Source: Clostridia bacterium
Lineage (GTDB): Bacteria; Bacillota; Clostridia; Lachnospirales; Lachnospiraceae
Assembly: GCA_009929525.1 (NCBI GenBank)
Contig: SAAH01000019.1
Location: forward strand, 1 to 45,057
Direction of reading: 5' to 3'
Length of the DNA: 45,057 nt
Every line of letters begins with the position of its first letter. Position 1 is the stretch's first letter. The position numbers and the translations under genes are program-made. The notes below the pieces were generated by a model. The model made no database searches. It was not told where the DNA came from and saw only the letters and a list, made by a program, of their open reading frames with translations. This document shows, in pieces, positions 32,780-42,377 of this stretch.

Positions 32780-32986
32780 ATGGAAGGAAACAAAACGCCA
32801 GAACTGGAAAGATGGTTTAGTCTTGAAGAAATCTCAAAACATTTGGGAGTTAGCAAGGATACCATCCGAGGCTGGATTAAAAAAGAAACAATCCCATATT
32901 ATAAGGTGGGACGACAGTATAAATTTAAGGTGTCAGAAGTGGATGCGTGGATTCACAGTGGTGAGAGCGCAGACGCAGACAAATAA
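32780..32986 (+). CDS. Excisionase/MerR-type HTH DNA-binding protein
   Basis: 68 residues (MEGNKTPELERWFSLEEISK). The domain is the classic HTH_17 form: WFSLEEISKHLGVSKDTIRG with the wing IPYYKVGRQYKFKVSEVDAW. It is found in excisionases and in small transcription regulators. Its place between the NACHT gene and brxF suggests control of this operon, and the GGACA repeats in the leader are a possible target (inference). GAGGTG stands 6 bases before the ATG. Confidence 0.9.
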   Translation: MEGNKTPELERWFSLEEISKHLGVSKDTIRGWIKKETIPYYKVGRQYKFKVSEVDAWIHSGESADADK

Positions 32987-33012
32987 TTCTTTTATATAGA
33001 AGGAGACCGAAA

Positions 33013-33453
33013 ATGGGAAAAATTATTTATTCCCGCTCGGTGTCCGGCAAGGAATACGCAGGACTACTAAAGCCAATAATATATTGTTGCCCAGAGAAGT
33101 GTCTGGTCGATGGTGCAATACCAATCAATCATGCGCTGGCTGAAAAGCTATCGGCATTGAAGCCAAGGCGACGAACTATGAAGTTAGCTGCATGCTTTGA
33201 GGAAATCCTGAAAACACTGCCGGATGATGCGGTGGTAAAAGATTTTGATGTAATGTTCAATCCAGAGTACAAGGTGGATGTGCTGAAGATAATGGTAGAT
33301 GCATGTAAGAGAAAACCGTTCAGTATTATCTGGCCCGGTAAATGTGAGGATGGAAAGCTGTTCTACGCTGAAGACGGCTACCCTGATTTCAAAACTTTCA
33401 GCGTAGAAAACTATGATGTGACATGCATCATCCAAGGAGGAAGGAAAATATGA
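33013..33453 (+). CDS. brxF: BrxF, BREX type 3 (P-loop missing)
   Basis: 146 residues, with GAAGGAGA before the ATG. Identification rests on the central and C-terminal BrxF pattern: INHALAEKLSALKPRRRTMK, then FDVMFNPEYKVDVLKIMVDA, KPFSIIWPGKCEDGKLFYAE and DGYPDFKTF, and on its position directly before brxC. BrxF of type 3 BREX is normally described as a small P-loop protein of about 150 residues. Here the N-terminal segment (KPIIYCCPEKCLVDGA, residues 20-35) has no GxxxxGK[ST], so nucleotide binding is doubtful. The stop overlaps the brxC ATG (ATGA). Confidence 0.82.
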   Translation: MGKIIYSRSVSGKEYAGLLKPIIYCCPEKCLVDGAIPINHALAEKLSALKPRRRTMKLAACFEEILKTLPDDAVVKDFDVMFNPEYKVDVLKIMVDACKRKPFSIIWPGKCEDGKLFYAEDGYPDFKTFSVENYDVTCIIQGGRKI

Positions 33454-36400
33454 AGTATTCTCAATTGATAAGCTTCAATCCAATTGAAGATGTTATCCAA
33501 CTTGTTACGGCGGGTAATAAGGACAAGGCCCGTGAATATGTGAAGAGCTATGTAATGTCCGACACTATGGCAGAAGGCCTGCAGGCTCCGTTGATTGACC
33601 AGCTGCAGATGGATGAAGTGGTAGACAATAAAGGTGTGCTGGTTGTCGGTAACTATGGTACCGGTAAATCTCACTTGATGTCCGTTATTTCCGCTATCGC
33701 AACAGACGCGGATAACCTGCAGTATCTGCAGAATCAGAAGTTTGCAAAACAGATGCAGCCGATCGCAGGCAAGTTTGAAGTTCTGCGTATCGAAATCGGT
33801 GGCGTTGTTATGCCTCTGTATGATGTCATCATGGGCTACATTCAGGAAGACTTTGATAATCGTGGCATTGACTTTGAAATTCCTGATTATAACAGCGTAA
33901 AGAGCTTGAAAACCGTTATTCAGGATATGATGATGGCCTTTTACGAAAAATACCCGGATAAGGGCTATCTGATTATTGTCGACGAGTTCCTGTCCTATCT
34001 GTCTTCTCGTGATGAGAGAGAAATTGTCCTCGACCTTGAGTTCTTCCGTGCGCTTGGTGAAATGTGTTCCAAATCCAAGCTGCGTGTCGTATTCGGTATG
34101 CAGGAGAAGATTTTCGACAATCCTCGTTTCAGCTTCGTAGCCGATACGCTGAAGCATGTCAGTGACCGTTTCACTCAGCTCATTATTACTAAGGAAGCAA
34201 CTTCTTATGTTGTGTCCGAGCGTATTTTGAAAAAGACACCGGAGCAGAAGGCAATGATCCGCAAGCACCTCGAAAAGTTCTGCGGCCTCTATACCGGCAT
34301 GTCTTCCAGACTGGAGGAGTTCGTGGACCTGTTCCCGATTCATCCTTCTTACATTGATGTATTCAATAAAATTTATTTAATAGAAAACCGCCACATTCTG
34401 AAGAACATCTCTGTGACCATCAAGGGCATTTTCAATACCGATGTTCCTGAGAATGCACCGGGCATCATCTCTTTCGATGACTATTGGCCTGCAATCAAGT
34501 CCAACGGTCTGCTCAAGAGTGATGTGACCATCAGCCGTGTCGTAAATGCCAGCCAGCAGCTGGAAGATATCATCAACCGAGCTTTCCCGAAAGCTGCGTA
34601 CAAGCCTCTGGCGACAAAGATTATCTATGCCCTGAGTGTACACAGACTTACCACCAATGGTCTGGATGTGCAGTTCGGTTTGACTGCTGAGAACATGAAA
34701 GATGACCTTTGCCTGCATCTGCCGATGCCGGAAGAGGATGCTGACTTCTTGCTTTCTCTGGTAAAGACCACGCTGCGTGATATTATGACCACCGTTTCCG
34801 GCCAGTTCATTATCTACAACGATGCCAATAGCCAGTATTACATCGACGTGGATAAAGTCGTGGATTATGATGAGAAGATTAAGCAGAAGGCTTCCATCAT
34901 GGCAGACGGTGAGCTGAATCGTTATTTCTATGATGTTGTGTATCGCTGCTTGGAATGGGATGCAAAGCAGTATGTTACCAACTTCAATATTTACGAATAT
35001 GACCTGAACTGGGATTCCCACAGCATCTTCCGTGAAGGCTATCTGTTCATGGGCCTGCCGGGAGAGCGTAGCACTGCGCAGCCGGAGCGTGATTTCTACA
35101 TCCACATCATGCCTCCGTATGACGAGCATGGCAGCAGAGTACAGAATTTGTCGGACGAAGTATATCTGTACTTCAAGTCCTCCGATGAGTTCCGTGAGTT
35201 CATGGGTCTGTATGCTGCAGCGCAGAGCCTTGCCCAGATCAGTGAAGGCAAGGACAAGGACGCCTACCTGAACAAGGCTAATATGCTCCGCAAGCGCCTG
35301 ATTAAGTATTTGAGCGAGAACAAGAACACTTGCTTCGATGTGATGTATAAGGGTCAGAAGCGCCAGATGATTGAAGTTCTGAAGGGCCGTTACAATCGTG
35401 ACCTGACCTTCAAGGACACCATCGACCTTGCTGCTTCTCTGTGCTTTGACGAATATTTCTGCGGCAAGTATCCTGACTTCCCGGTTATGAAGACCAAGAT
35501 TACCCGCCGCAACATGGCTGACTGCGCTCGTGCGGCCTTCGACCACTTCGCTGGCAGAAAGACGCAGCAGTCCACCTTGATGTTGCAGAGCTTCGGTATT
35601 TTGGATGGCGATAAGATTCGTCCTGAAAACTCCAAGTATGCTGCCTACTACATCGAGCAGATTCGCAGCCTGCCTCCGCAGGGCGTTTTGAACTACTCTG
35701 ATATGTTTGAGTCTCGCTTCATGGAGATGTATATCGACAAGAAGTTCAAGATTGAGTTTATCTTTACACCGATTATTTTCCTGTCTCTGGTTTATGGCGG
35801 GTACGCTGTTATCACCACGAAGGACGGAAAGACCATCACTGCTTCCAATCTGGACCAGATTCCGAAGACCAGCGTGATGGATTTGTATGAGTTTAAGTAT
35901 CTCTCCAGACCGGCCCAGATTGCTATGGCCGAGCTGAAGAAGCTGTTTGAAGTGCTGGATATCAATCCTGCGCTGCTGGACAATCCGAATGACCGTGAGA
36001 AAGGCGTGGCCCAGCTGCTGGCTAAAGCACAGGAACTGGCAAACTCCTCTGTTGTTGCGGCAAACAAGCTGAACAACAGCTTTGACCTGTGGGGAGAGCC
36101 TCTGGCAAGCGCTGCAGAGGTAATGATGCTCCAGAAGGCTTGCAATGCAGTCCGTGATGAGTTCAGCAACTATTCCGCTAAGTTCAACACTCCTGCCAAG
36201 CTGAACAATTTCAGCCTGTCTATGGAGCAGGTGGACACGCTGGCCGGACAGATTGCCCTGATGCTGCGTATTCCTCAGTTCTTGGATTTCAAGACTGGCT
36301 GCGCTGACATCGTTTCCTATATTGCCAACATCGAGTTCATTGACTTGGGCGAAGCCTTCAAAGCAGAGGTTGACGCTGCCAAGGCAGAGTTCCGTTCCAT

Positions 36401-37142
36401 CCGTGACAGCATTATGGATGGTGCCTCCGGTGAGACTGCAGCCCAGAAGGTTGAGAACGTCCTTGCCAAGGTGAAGGCAAAGTATATCGACATTTATTTT
36501 GAAAACCACAAGAAGAAGAGACTGGACATCACCGATGCCCAGCGTCGTGGTAAGATTCAGGAAGGCAGAGCGTTGGCCAGCCTCCGCAAGCTGCGTTCTA
36601 TCGAAATCCTGTCTGCTGCAAAGCTGACCGACATTGAGAATGAAATGTCCGGCCTGAAGGTTTGCTATGAGCTGACACCGGTTGAACTGAAAACCAGCCA
36701 CATCTGCCCTCACTGCCACTATACCTATGGCGATAAGGCGAAGAACGTCGCTGGCCAGTTGGATAACATTGATATCCGTATCGACGACTTGGTGGCTGAA
36801 TGGACAAACACACTGCTCAATACTATTTCTGACCCGATTGTGGTTAGCCAGAAGGAATACCTGAGCGCAGAACAGCAGAAGGCAATCGATGAGTTTATTT
36901 CCACCAAGACGCTGCCGAAGCGCGTGGATGACCACTTTGTAAACAGCATCAAGGCACTGTTGCAGGGCTTTGAGCCGGTGGTTATTGATACCGAGGACAT
37001 TGTTGCAAAGCTGGATGAGCTCGGCCCTTGCGATGTGGCCACCTTCAAAAACAAGCTGACCAGCATTGTGGAGTCTTATATCAAAGGGAAAGATGCAGCT
37101 AAACTGCGTATTGTGGTGAAGCGGAAAGATAGCGAGGTGTAA
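33450..37142 (+). CDS. brxC: BrxC ATPase (DUF6079), BREX type 3
   Basis: 1230 residues from the ATG at 33450 (MKYSQLISFNPIEDVIQLVT), with AAGGAGG upstream. AAA+-like: Walker A GNYGTGKS (67-74), Walker B LIIVDEF (174-180), and a long helical and mixed remainder with one CPHC pair (1086-1089). BrxC is the central large ATPase of BREX, thought to sit on or near DNA and link the methyltransferase and PglZ to the block of phage replication. It is coupled to brxF by an ATGA overlap. The gene is notably GC-rich with strongly biased codons compared with the neighbouring genes (about 60% GC in some 60-base blocks). Confidence 0.95.
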   Translation: MKYSQLISFNPIEDVIQLVTAGNKDKAREYVKSYVMSDTMAEGLQAPLIDQLQMDEVVDNKGVLVVGNYGTGKSHLMSVISAIATDADNLQYLQNQKFAKQMQPIAGKFEVLRIEIGGVVMPLYDVIMGYIQEDFDNRGIDFEIPDYNSVKSLKTVIQDMMMAFYEKYPDKGYLIIVDEFLSYLSSRDEREIVLDLEFFRALGEMCSKSKLRVVFGMQEKIFDNPRFSFVADTLKHVSDRFTQLIITKEATSYVVSERILKKTPEQKAMIRKHLEKFCGLYTGMSSRLEEFVDLFPIHPSYIDVFNKIYLIENRHILKNISVTIKGIFNTDVPENAPGIISFDDYWPAIKSNGLLKSDVTISRVVNASQQLEDIINRAFPKAAYKPLATKIIYALSVHRLTTNGLDVQFGLTAENMKDDLCLHLPMPEEDADFLLSLVKTTLRDIMTTVSGQFIIYNDANSQYYIDVDKVVDYDEKIKQKASIMADGELNRYFYDVVYRCLEWDAKQYVTNFNIYEYDLNWDSHSIFREGYLFMGLPGERSTAQPERDFYIHIMPPYDEHGSRVQNLSDEVYLYFKSSDEFREFMGLYAAAQSLAQISEGKDKDAYLNKANMLRKRLIKYLSENKNTCFDVMYKGQKRQMIEVLKGRYNRDLTFKDTIDLAASLCFDEYFCGKYPDFPVMKTKITRRNMADCARAAFDHFAGRKTQQSTLMLQSFGILDGDKIRPENSKYAAYYIEQIRSLPPQGVLNYSDMFESRFMEMYIDKKFKIEFIFTPIIFLSLVYGGYAVITTKDGKTITASNLDQIPKTSVMDLYEFKYLSRPAQIAMAELKKLFEVLDINPALLDNPNDREKGVAQLLAKAQELANSSVVAANKLNNSFDLWGEPLASAAEVMMLQKACNAVRDEFSNYSAKFNTPAKLNNFSLSMEQVDTLAGQIALMLRIPQFLDFKTGCADIVSYIANIEFIDLGEAFKAEVDAAKAEFRSIRDSIMDGASGETAAQKVENVLAKVKAKYIDIYFENHKKKRLDITDAQRRGKIQEGRALASLRKLRSIEILSAAKLTDIENEMSGLKVCYELTPVELKTSHICPHCHYTYGDKAKNVAGQLDNIDIRIDDLVAEWTNTLLNTISDPIVVSQKEYLSAEQQKAIDEFISTKTLPKRVDDHFVNSIKALLQGFEPVVIDTEDIVAKLDELGPCDVATFKNKLTSIVESYIKGKDAAKLRIVVKRKDSEV

Positions 37143-37145
37143 CGA

Positions 37146-39683
37146 ATGGAACCAAGAAAATTAACCAAGGAGGATATCGACAAAGTTCGTGGTGTCGAGG
37201 GCTTCCCAAAAACAACTGATGAAGGCATTATGGAGCTTGCTGATGCTCCGGTTTACACGCCATGCCCAAATCCATTTATTGAGGAGTACATTAGCGAAAA
37301 TGCCTCTCCGTATGATGAAACTACGGACAATTACCATAGAGAACCGTTTGCAGCGGATGTGAGCGAAGGCAAATATCACGCTGTTTACAGGCTGCATCCT
37401 TATCATACGAAGGTACCGCACAAAGCTATTGTGCGGTATATAATGCATTATACAAACCCTGGAGATATTGTTCTCGATGGATTCTGTGGAACTGGAATGA
37501 CAGGTGTTGCGGCATCGGTTTGTGGCAATCCTGAATTAGACCTGAAAGCAGAAATTGAACACGCAGAGAAAAATGTTCAATGGGGAAAACGAAAGGCCAT
37601 TTTATCAGACTTATCACCAATAGCAACATTTATTGCTTATGGTGGCAATGCCAAAGTAAATGTTACTGAGTTGGGTCAGGAAATCCAGGAAATTTTAGAT
37701 AAGTGCGATAAAGAATGTGGATGGATGTTTGAAACACACCATGACGGCTCGTTTTCAGGGATGCCTGGAACAATAAATTTTGTTGTATGGTCTGACGTTT
37801 ATATTTGCCCTCATTGTGGCCATGAATTTGTTTTCTGGGAAGATGGCGTTGATGTTGAGAACGGCAAGGTGTTAAGTAAGTTTGCCTGTAAAAGTTGTAA
37901 TGCAGAGCTCAAGAAAAAAGATTGCACACAGGTAAAAATCCCATACTATGATGAGGCATTAGGTGAAACTATATATATTGGTAAACAGGTGCCGGTATAT
38001 ATCAATTACAGTTATGGTGGGAAAAAATACGAAAAGAAGCCGGATGAGTCTGATTTGGAATTGATTAAGAAAATAGATGATTTTAAGATTCCATACTGGT
38101 TTCCGACAGATAGAATGTGCGAGGGCGATGAAGCAAGAAGAAATGATGACTCTGGAATTACGCATGTTCATCATTTTTATACTAAAAGGAATCTGGCATA
38201 TTTAGCGTGTTTTAATCACTACTGTACGAAGCCGATTCACAAGTTGTTTCTTACACGTGTAGCATTTCGTATTACCAAAAGGTATGCGTTGACTTACATG
38301 AGTGGATGCTGGGGAGCTGGTGGAGGCCCTACTTCTGGCACTTTGTATATTCCTGCACTTATGAAGGAACTGCCAATTGGGCGTCAAATTGCTGCGGCGA
38401 TAAATCCTATCACTGAGGCAATGGCAATCATTAATTCTTCGGGAGAAAATTTGATTACTACTCAGTCTTCGACTAACCTTGGAGCCATCAAAGACGATTC
38501 CGTTGATTATATCTTTATTGACCCGCCGTTCGGTAGCAACTTGATGTATTCTGAATTGAATTTTATTTGGGAGGCATGGTTAAAGACTATTACAGCGTCA
38601 CAAAACGAAGCTATTGTGAATGCATCTCAAAGAAAAGAAATATATGAATACCAGCAATTATTGGAAAAGTGCTTAAAGGAGTTCTATAGGGTCTTAAAAC
38701 CGAATAGATGGATTACAATAGAGTTCCATAATTCACAAAATAGAGTGTGGAATTCAATTCAAGAGGCAATACAGGTTGCAGGGTTTATTATTGCCGATGT
38801 ACGAGTCTTAGATAAGAAAAAAGGCAGTTTTGTTCAAACCACCACAACGGCATCGGTAAAGCAGGATTTAGTTATCTCGGCGTATAAGCCAAAAGAAAGT
38901 TTTAAGCGGAAAATGCTGCAGGAAATTGGCAGTGAGGAGACCGCATGGGACTTTGTACGGCAACACATGGAAAACGTACCGGTTGTAGTTGTGAGCAACG
39001 ACAAAATCGAGCTGATTTCAGAACGCCAGGCATTTTTACTTTTTGATAGAATGGTTGCTTACCACGTAATGCAAGGAATACCCGTACCAATTGATTCAAC
39101 AGACTTTTACAAAGGCTTGGATGAGAAATTCCTAAAACGAGATGGAATGTATTTCTTGCCAAATCAAGTGAATGAGTATGACACGGCTCGTATAACAACC
39201 GAAGTGGAAAATATCCAATTTAGTCTTTTTGTGACAAATGAAAAAACAGCAATAGCATGGCTTTATCAACAATTGGACGACAATTCTGGTGAACGGCAAA
39301 CTTATGCACAAATTCAACCCAAGTTTATGCAAGAAGTTAAAGCGGTAGATAAATATGAATCCATGCCGGAACTGTCTGTAATCCTTGAAGAAAACTTCCT
39401 TCAAGATGAAAAGGGTCGTTGGTATATCCCTGACGTAACTAAGGAAGGCGACGTTGCCAAGCTGCGTGAGAAAAATCTTTGGAAAGAGTTTGAAGGTTAT
39501 ATGAGCAGTAAAGGTAAGCTCAAACAATTTCGTTCAGAAGCAATTCGAGCTGGCTTCTCCCGTCTGTGGAAGGACAAGAATTATAAAGCCATCGTTGACA
39601 TTGCAGAGCGTCTGCCGGAGCAGACAATTCAGGAGGACGCAAACTTACTGATGTACTACGATATCAGTTTGGGCCGTATCTAA
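37146..39683 (+). CDS. pglXI: PglXI-type adenine methyltransferase, BREX type 3
   Basis: 845 residues. SAM-binding motif I is VLDGFCGTGMTG (109-120); the catalytic motif is DPPF (459-462) in IFIDPPFGSNLMYSEL. A zinc ribbon lies between them: CPHC (221-224) and CKSC (248-251). In type 3 BREX this enzyme methylates host DNA at the BREX recognition site, marking self from non-self. It starts 3 bases after brxC with GAGGTG upstream. Most of the gene is AT-rich (about 32% GC around 38.6 kb), but the last 330 bases are GC-richer again, so the composition changes inside the gene. Confidence 0.93.
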   Translation: MEPRKLTKEDIDKVRGVEGFPKTTDEGIMELADAPVYTPCPNPFIEEYISENASPYDETTDNYHREPFAADVSEGKYHAVYRLHPYHTKVPHKAIVRYIMHYTNPGDIVLDGFCGTGMTGVAASVCGNPELDLKAEIEHAEKNVQWGKRKAILSDLSPIATFIAYGGNAKVNVTELGQEIQEILDKCDKECGWMFETHHDGSFSGMPGTINFVVWSDVYICPHCGHEFVFWEDGVDVENGKVLSKFACKSCNAELKKKDCTQVKIPYYDEALGETIYIGKQVPVYINYSYGGKKYEKKPDESDLELIKKIDDFKIPYWFPTDRMCEGDEARRNDDSGITHVHHFYTKRNLAYLACFNHYCTKPIHKLFLTRVAFRITKRYALTYMSGCWGAGGGPTSGTLYIPALMKELPIGRQIAAAINPITEAMAIINSSGENLITTQSSTNLGAIKDDSVDYIFIDPPFGSNLMYSELNFIWEAWLKTITASQNEAIVNASQRKEIYEYQQLLEKCLKEFYRVLKPNRWITIEFHNSQNRVWNSIQEAIQVAGFIIADVRVLDKKKGSFVQTTTTASVKQDLVISAYKPKESFKRKMLQEIGSEETAWDFVRQHMENVPVVVVSNDKIELISERQAFLLFDRMVAYHVMQGIPVPIDSTDFYKGLDEKFLKRDGMYFLPNQVNEYDTARITTEVENIQFSLFVTNEKTAIAWLYQQLDDNSGERQTYAQIQPKFMQEVKAVDKYESMPELSVILEENFLQDEKGRWYIPDVTKEGDVAKLREKNLWKEFEGYMSSKGKLKQFRSEAIRAGFSRLWKDKNYKAIVDIAERLPEQTIQEDANLLMYYDISLGRI

Positions 39684-39701
39684 GGATTGAGGTGAAAAGG
39701 A

Positions 39702-42374
39702 ATGCTGGAAATCGGCGATTTCGCTTTTGACACGCTGGAACAAGCGAATGTGCAGGTGCTGGAAAAAATCGAGGTATGGGGCTATGTTTCTTACAAGGTT
39801 TTCAATCCAGCCACCGGCCATGTCTACAAAGCGACAGAAGAACAACTGAATCCAGAAGGTGGCAGCATTCGCTACGATGAAAATTATCTGCGATATGTTG
39901 TACAGCTTTCAAAAATCAAAAACGAGACCGCCGGAGGCTTCCTTTCGTCACTGGCAAGCGGTATTATCCCGTTGCCGCATCAGCTTCATGTGCTCAATCG
40001 CGCAATGGAGACAAACAATATCCGCTATATTCTGGCGGACGAAGTTGGTCTCGGCAAAACGATCGAAGCCGGGATGATTGTCAAAGAACTGAAGAGCCGT
40101 GGACTTGTCAGCCGAGTGCTTGTGGTTTGTCCGACCGGTCTTGTAACACAGTGGGCCAGTGAAATGCAGGAGAAGTTCCATGAGAAATTTCATGTGATCC
40201 TGCCTTCAGACTATGACACGATACGCAGACTTACAGACAGTAACGATGTGTATGGGCAGTTCGACGAGGTCATTTCTCCGATGGATTCCATCAAGCCTCT
40301 GGAAAAGCATGCAGGCTGGACAGATGAACGCGTGGAAAAGTATAACGAGGAGCGCATTTATTCCATCATCAACAGTGGTTGGGATTTAATCGTCATCGAT
40401 GAAGCCCATCGTGTTGCTGGTTCCTCCGGTGAAGTGGCTCGTTATAAATTGGGCAGCCTGTTAGCACAGGCCAGTCCTTATTTGCTGCTGCTTTCGGCTA
40501 CTCCCCATAACGGAAAGACCGAGCCGTTCCTGCGGTTGGTACGACTGCTGGACGAGGATGCTTTCCCAAACGCAAAGTCTATCGTTAAGGAACAGGTAGC
40601 CCCTTTTCTGATCCGTACAGAAAAGAGAGAGGCCATTGACAATAATGGCAATCGGCTGTTTAAGGACAGAGTGACGCACTTGGTTTCCCTGACTTGGGAT
40701 GAATGTAATAACCTTCAAAGGGAACTTTATGAGCTTGTAAGCTCTTATGTTTCAAAAACTTACAATAAGGCACTGCGCAATAAAAAGAAAAACATGTGCC
40801 TGATTTTCCTACTTATCATCATGCAGCGGATGGTAACCAGTAGTACGGCGGCAATCCGTCAGAGCTTGGAGCGTCGTCTGAGTGTTCTGATTAATCAACG
40901 CACGCATCTCGGCAGTTTGACCGAGGAAGATTTGGATGATCTGGACATCGAGGATGGTGTCGAAGACGCACTGGAAGCCATTTCACTGGACATGGAGGCG
41001 GAAATTGAAGAGCTGCAGATGATTATTTCCGTTGCAAAGCAGGCGCAATTTCAAAATCAGGATGCAAAGGTGGAGCCGTTACTGGAAACCATTGATGCCA
41101 TAATGAGCGATGACAAGACCCAGAAAATCATTATCTTCACGGAGTTTGTTGCCACACAGAAATATCTGCAGGAGCTTCTGACAAATCGCGGCTTCTCTGT
41201 TACGGTCTTAAACGGTAGCATGGATATCGAAGAACGAAACGAAGCTATGCAGGAATTCAAGAACAGTACCAGTATCTTTATTTCGACTGATGCTGGTGGG
41301 GAAGGTCTCAACCTTCAGTTTGCAAATATCATCGTCAACTATGATCTGCCTTGGAACCCGATGAAAATCGAGCAGCGCTGTGGTCGTGCAGACCGTATTG
41401 GCCAGCAGAGAGACGTACATATTTATAACTTTATCGTTTCGGATACAGTGGAAAATCGTGTGCGTGAAGTGCTGGAAGAAAAGTTGTCTGTAATTTTGAA
41501 GGAAATGGGCGTAGATAAATACTCCGATGTTTTAGACAGCGAAGTCGCTGAGTGTGATTTTACTGAGGTTTATATGCGTTCCGTTGGTCATCCGGGACAG
41601 GTTGAAAAGAATACCTATCCGGTTGAAGCCGAGATGAAGCAGCAGCTCGCCAATGCAAAGAAATATAAGGATGTTATCCGTGAAGAAAAGGATTTGACAC
41701 GTCTGGTTGGAACAGAATCTGATTTTGATGTGGATGTAGCCCTTCGTACCATGATGACCTATTACGAGTGCTGGAAAGGCAATGACCCTCGGCTGATTGA
41801 CCGTATCAGTATTGGTGATGAAGAAATTACAAAACATTTGCGGACAGAAATTCTTCAGGATAGAACAAATCCGCTGCTTTCAGTAAGCATTGCCAATTTC
41901 CCTAATGAGGCCGGATATTTTATGTTGTGGGAGCTTTCTATATCTGATGATGAAAGCGGAAAGCGTATTATCCCCATCTTCGTAAATGATGATATGATTT
42001 TACGTCCGATGGCAGGAAAGCGTTTGATGGATGTTTTCCTTGATGGCACCAGTCGTTTGACGATTGGAACTGCTCCAAATATAAAGGCAGAGAAATATGA
42101 AAATCTTGAGAAGCTCAGCATGGAATTCGCTTATGATACCTTCATGGAATTGAAGGAGAAGCAACTGCAGCTGAATCAGGAAAGCTATAACAAATATATG
42201 TATGCTTTAAAGCTCCGGATGGAAGCTGCTGAGCATATCGGAATAGAAAATATCCGCCGAGGCCGATTGGCGAAGCTGGAAAAAGAGAAGGCCACCATTG
42301 AATCCGAACATAAGAAAGGTACACAAGTGTATCCGGACTTCCGCTTGATGCTGGCAGTCAGATTGGAGGCATAA
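39702..42374 (+). CDS. brxHII: BrxHII helicase, BREX type 3
   Basis: 890 residues. A SNF2/RapA-like superfamily 2 helicase: motif I LADEVGLGKT (111-120), DEAH (233-236), SATPHNGKT (265-273) and motif VI QRCGRADRIGQ (558-568). The N-terminal 85 residues and the C-terminal 250 residues flank the two RecA lobes and carry no further recognised domain. In type 3 and 5 BREX this DNA translocase stands next to the methyltransferase and PglZ; its precise role is not settled. GAGGTG lies before the ATG, 18 bases after pglXI. Confidence 0.93.
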   Translation: MLEIGDFAFDTLEQANVQVLEKIEVWGYVSYKVFNPATGHVYKATEEQLNPEGGSIRYDENYLRYVVQLSKIKNETAGGFLSSLASGIIPLPHQLHVLNRAMETNNIRYILADEVGLGKTIEAGMIVKELKSRGLVSRVLVVCPTGLVTQWASEMQEKFHEKFHVILPSDYDTIRRLTDSNDVYGQFDEVISPMDSIKPLEKHAGWTDERVEKYNEERIYSIINSGWDLIVIDEAHRVAGSSGEVARYKLGSLLAQASPYLLLLSATPHNGKTEPFLRLVRLLDEDAFPNAKSIVKEQVAPFLIRTEKREAIDNNGNRLFKDRVTHLVSLTWDECNNLQRELYELVSSYVSKTYNKALRNKKKNMCLIFLLIIMQRMVTSSTAAIRQSLERRLSVLINQRTHLGSLTEEDLDDLDIEDGVEDALEAISLDMEAEIEELQMIISVAKQAQFQNQDAKVEPLLETIDAIMSDDKTQKIIIFTEFVATQKYLQELLTNRGFSVTVLNGSMDIEERNEAMQEFKNSTSIFISTDAGGEGLNLQFANIIVNYDLPWNPMKIEQRCGRADRIGQQRDVHIYNFIVSDTVENRVREVLEEKLSVILKEMGVDKYSDVLDSEVAECDFTEVYMRSVGHPGQVEKNTYPVEAEMKQQLANAKKYKDVIREEKDLTRLVGTESDFDVDVALRTMMTYYECWKGNDPRLIDRISIGDEEITKHLRTEILQDRTNPLLSVSIANFPNEAGYFMLWELSISDDESGKRIIPIFVNDDMILRPMAGKRLMDVFLDGTSRLTIGTAPNIKAEKYENLEKLSMEFAYDTFMELKEKQLQLNQESYNKYMYALKLRMEAAEHIGIENIRRGRLAKLEKEKATIESEHKKGTQVYPDFRLMLAVRLEA

Positions 42375-42377
42375 CGC

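Noticed and set aside
34377-36935. An 852-codon open frame on the minus strand opposite brxC.
   Set aside because: It mirrors brxC; the long antisense frame follows from the strongly biased codons of brxC. It has no ribosome site and no recognisable domain.
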